Shown in pieces: positions 62,668 to 64,000 of a stretch of DNA of 64,000 nucleotides; position 1 is the first letter of the stretch, and every line of letters starts with the position of its first letter. The DNA comes from Amycolatopsis methanolica 239. Lineage in GTDB: Bacteria; Actinomycetota; Actinomycetes; Mycobacteriales; Pseudonocardiaceae. A program made the position numbers and the translations under genes. The notes under the pieces are model-generated. The model saw only the letters and a list, made by a program, of their open reading frames with translations, was not told the origin of the DNA and did not search any database. Location of the stretch: NCBI RefSeq assembly GCF_000739085.1, contig NZ_CP009110.1, positions 3,162,001-3,226,000 on the forward strand. The letters run 5' to 3'.

Positions 62668-64000
62668 TTACCCGAGGGTGTGCAGCGCCGGTACTCCGCT
62701 CGGTTGCCCGCCGGGTGTGCGCGGGTTGTTGCGGATCTTGCCGCTGAGGAGGAGGTACAGACCGCCCGACACCAGCAGGCCCACGATGAAGGCGATGTCG
62801 GCGCCCCCGAGCGCCGTGGTCATCGGTCCCGTGTAGAAGCCGAGCGACAGGAACGGGATCATCGCGAGGAACCCACCGAAGTAGGCGGTCAGGCCACGCC
62901 ACGCCCAGCGGCCGTACACGCCCCCGTCGGGGTCGCTGATGTCGGCGATCGCGTAGCGGCCGTGGCGGACGAGGTAGAAGTCGACCAGGTTCACGGCCGT
63001 CCACGGAACCAGCAGGTTCACCATGATCATGATGAACTCCTCGAAGCTGCTCATGTAGTCGGCGGGCATGGTCACGCTGATCAACGCGCCGACGACGCCG
63101 ACGAACACGACTCCCGTGATCCGTACGCGCAAGGTGGGGTTCACCCGCCTGATCCCGTCGACGATCGTCATCCCCGAGAGCATCGCGCCGTAGGCGTTGA
63201 CCCCGGAAGTGCCGATGAGCGCAGGGAGGGTGGCCAGCACGGCCACCACGCCGAAGCCGGGGAAGATGCCGTCACCGATGTGGTAGAGCTCGGTGAGCGC
63301 GTTCGGGCCCGGCACGTAGCTGGCGATGAGGCTGCCGAGGCAGGCGAGCCACGCCGCACCGGTGAAGCCGCCCAGGAACGTCCAACCGATCAGCTTGCCC
63401 TCGGGAAGGTCCTGCGGTAGGTACCGGGTGTAGTCCGAGACGTAGATGCTGTAGCTGATCTGGTACCCGCCGGCGGCCGCGAACTGCGCCAGGAACGCCG
63501 AGAACGTGAACCCGGACGAGACTGGCGTCGCCCCGCTGAGCGGGAACCGGACGACGGCGGCGACCGTGAGGATCGCGAAGATCACGATGATCAGGTAACT
63601 GAAATACCGCTGCACGGTGTGCAGCAGGTCGTGTCCCACCACGGCGATGACGACCGCGACAACCGAGAACACCAGGTACCAGACACGGCCGCCGGACAGG
63701 AACATCGCGACCGCGTCTCCGGCGAGAACCATCTGGAAGACGTTGTACCCGACGTAGATGAACACGGCCATCAGGAGCGGGAAAATCGCTCCGCGTGAGC
63801 CGAACTGCGCCCGGGACTGGATCATCTGCGGTAACCCGAGCCGTGGTCCTTGGTTGGCGTGCAACGCCATGAACAGGGTGCCGAAGCCCATGCCGCAGAC
63901 AACCGCGACCAGGGACCACACCAGTCCCAGCCCCAGCGACGGCCCGAGGAAGCCGATCAGAAGAGAGGGCAGCATGAACCCGCCGGTGAGCCAGAACGGG
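62668..64000 (-). CDS. NCS1 nucleobase/cation permease, 5' end outside window
   Basis: The frame is open to the right edge and reads PFWLTGGFMLPSLLIGFLGPSLGLGLVWSLVAVVCGMGFGTLFMALHANQGPRLGLPQMIQSRAQFG, so the start lies beyond. At least ten helices are visible. The FMALHANQGPRLGLPQMIQSRAQFG segment is the signature of the NCS1 cytosine/purine/allantoin permease family, as is GGYQISYSIYVSDYTRYLP. VPWTAVNLVDFYLVRHGRYAI is the conserved late loop. The substrate is probably a purine, cytosine or hydantoin-type compound. A strong hairpin follows the stop. Confidence 0.93.
   Translation of the reverse strand, partial: PFWLTGGFMLPSLLIGFLGPSLGLGLVWSLVAVVCGMGFGTLFMALHANQGPRLGLPQMIQSRAQFGSRGAIFPLLMAVFIYVGYNVFQMVLAGDAVAMFLSGGRVWYLVFSVVAVVIAVVGHDLLHTVQRYFSYLIIVIFAILTVAAVVRFPLSGATPVSSGFTFSAFLAQFAAAGGYQISYSIYVSDYTRYLPQDLPEGKLIGWTFLGGFTGAAWLACLGSLIASYVPGPNALTELYHIGDGIFPGFGVVAVLATLPALIGTSGVNAYGAMLSGMTIVDGIRRVNPTLRVRITGVVFVGVVGALISVTMPADYMSSFEEFIMIMVNLLVPWTAVNLVDFYLVRHGRYAIADISDPDGGVYGRWAWRGLTAYFGGFLAMIPFLSLGFYTGPMTTALGGADIAFIVGLLVSGGLYLLLSGKIRNNPRTPGGQPSGVPALHTLG

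Noticed and set aside
1-64000. tRNA, rRNA, CRISPR arrays, prophage or replication origin
   Set aside because: None could be recognised by eye in either strand; only one insertion sequence is supported.

Overview
This is a very GC-rich stretch with many GTG starts and many 4-base GTGA/ATGA gene overlaps. Its families are typical of actinomycetes: Rv1733c-like and Acg-like proteins, WS/DGAT acyltransferase, PPK2, tandem universal stress proteins, and a KimA-type permease. The gene mix fits a filamentous Pseudonocardiaceae-type actinobacterium such as Amycolatopsis; this is an inference from content, not a database match.

Region 1 (1-20.8 kb) is a dense hypoxia/dormancy-type stress island. It holds five universal stress protein (USP) genes, one of them frameshifted. 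It also holds phosphoketolase with acetate kinase, PPK2 polyphosphate kinase, an Acg-like nitroreductase, a flavodoxin, CBS and STAS proteins, a WS/DGAT acyltransferase, a metal P1B ATPase fused to a hemerythrin domain, and an FMN-binding pyridoxamine-oxidase-like protein. The content matches the mycobacterial DosR (DevR) regulon closely. The intergenic regions carry a recurring 14-bp partly palindromic box (GGGAC-N4-GGCCC or GGGAC-N4-GTCCC) resembling a DosR box, with six variants in one 420-bp gap. No DosR/DosS pair is visible in the window.

Region 2 (20.8-30.6 kb) is a decay and insertion zone. It contains an FtsX remnant, a TetR gene missing its DNA-binding helices, and a shattered xanthine-dehydrogenase-type operon with an internal inversion. 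It also contains a frameshifted TetR gene with two operator palindromes, an intact IS982-family element, an arsenic operon whose Acr3 pump gene is reduced to a fragment, and a fluoride-channel operon (crcB-DUF190-crcB) behind a possible divergent fluoride riboswitch.

Region 3 (30-39 kb) is a PadR-flanked catabolic operon: acyl-CoA ligase, molybdenum hydroxylase large subunit, enoyl-CoA hydratase, FAD subunit, a 2Fe-2S subunit fused to a CoxG-like SRPBCC domain, and an MFS transporter. It probably activates an organic acid to a CoA thioester, then hydroxylates or reduces and hydrates it.

Region 4 (39-52 kb) holds a broken ROK gene and a second catabolic cluster: a semialdehyde dehydrogenase, an alpha-methylacyl-CoA racemase, an acyl-CoA dehydrogenase, a family III CoA-transferase, a zinc alcohol dehydrogenase, a GH88-like glycosidase, a GAF histidine kinase with a LuxR-type regulator, a degenerate AMP-ligase-like protein and an MHS transporter. 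A palindrome at its left end is repeated in front of the transporter gene and may be a shared operator.

Region 5 (52-64 kb) returns to stress and transport genes with much decay: PfpI, zinc dehydrogenase, CDF, CtpF-like P-type ATPase, dienelactone hydrolase and SDR pseudogenes. Among them are an intact KimA-type permease, an intact tandem USP with the same DosR-like box, a DUF1003 protein, a strong hairpin terminator and an NCS1 nucleobase permease that runs off the window. Several frameshifts lie in G or C runs, so sequencing error must be excluded for those; the deletions and the inversion cannot be explained that way.
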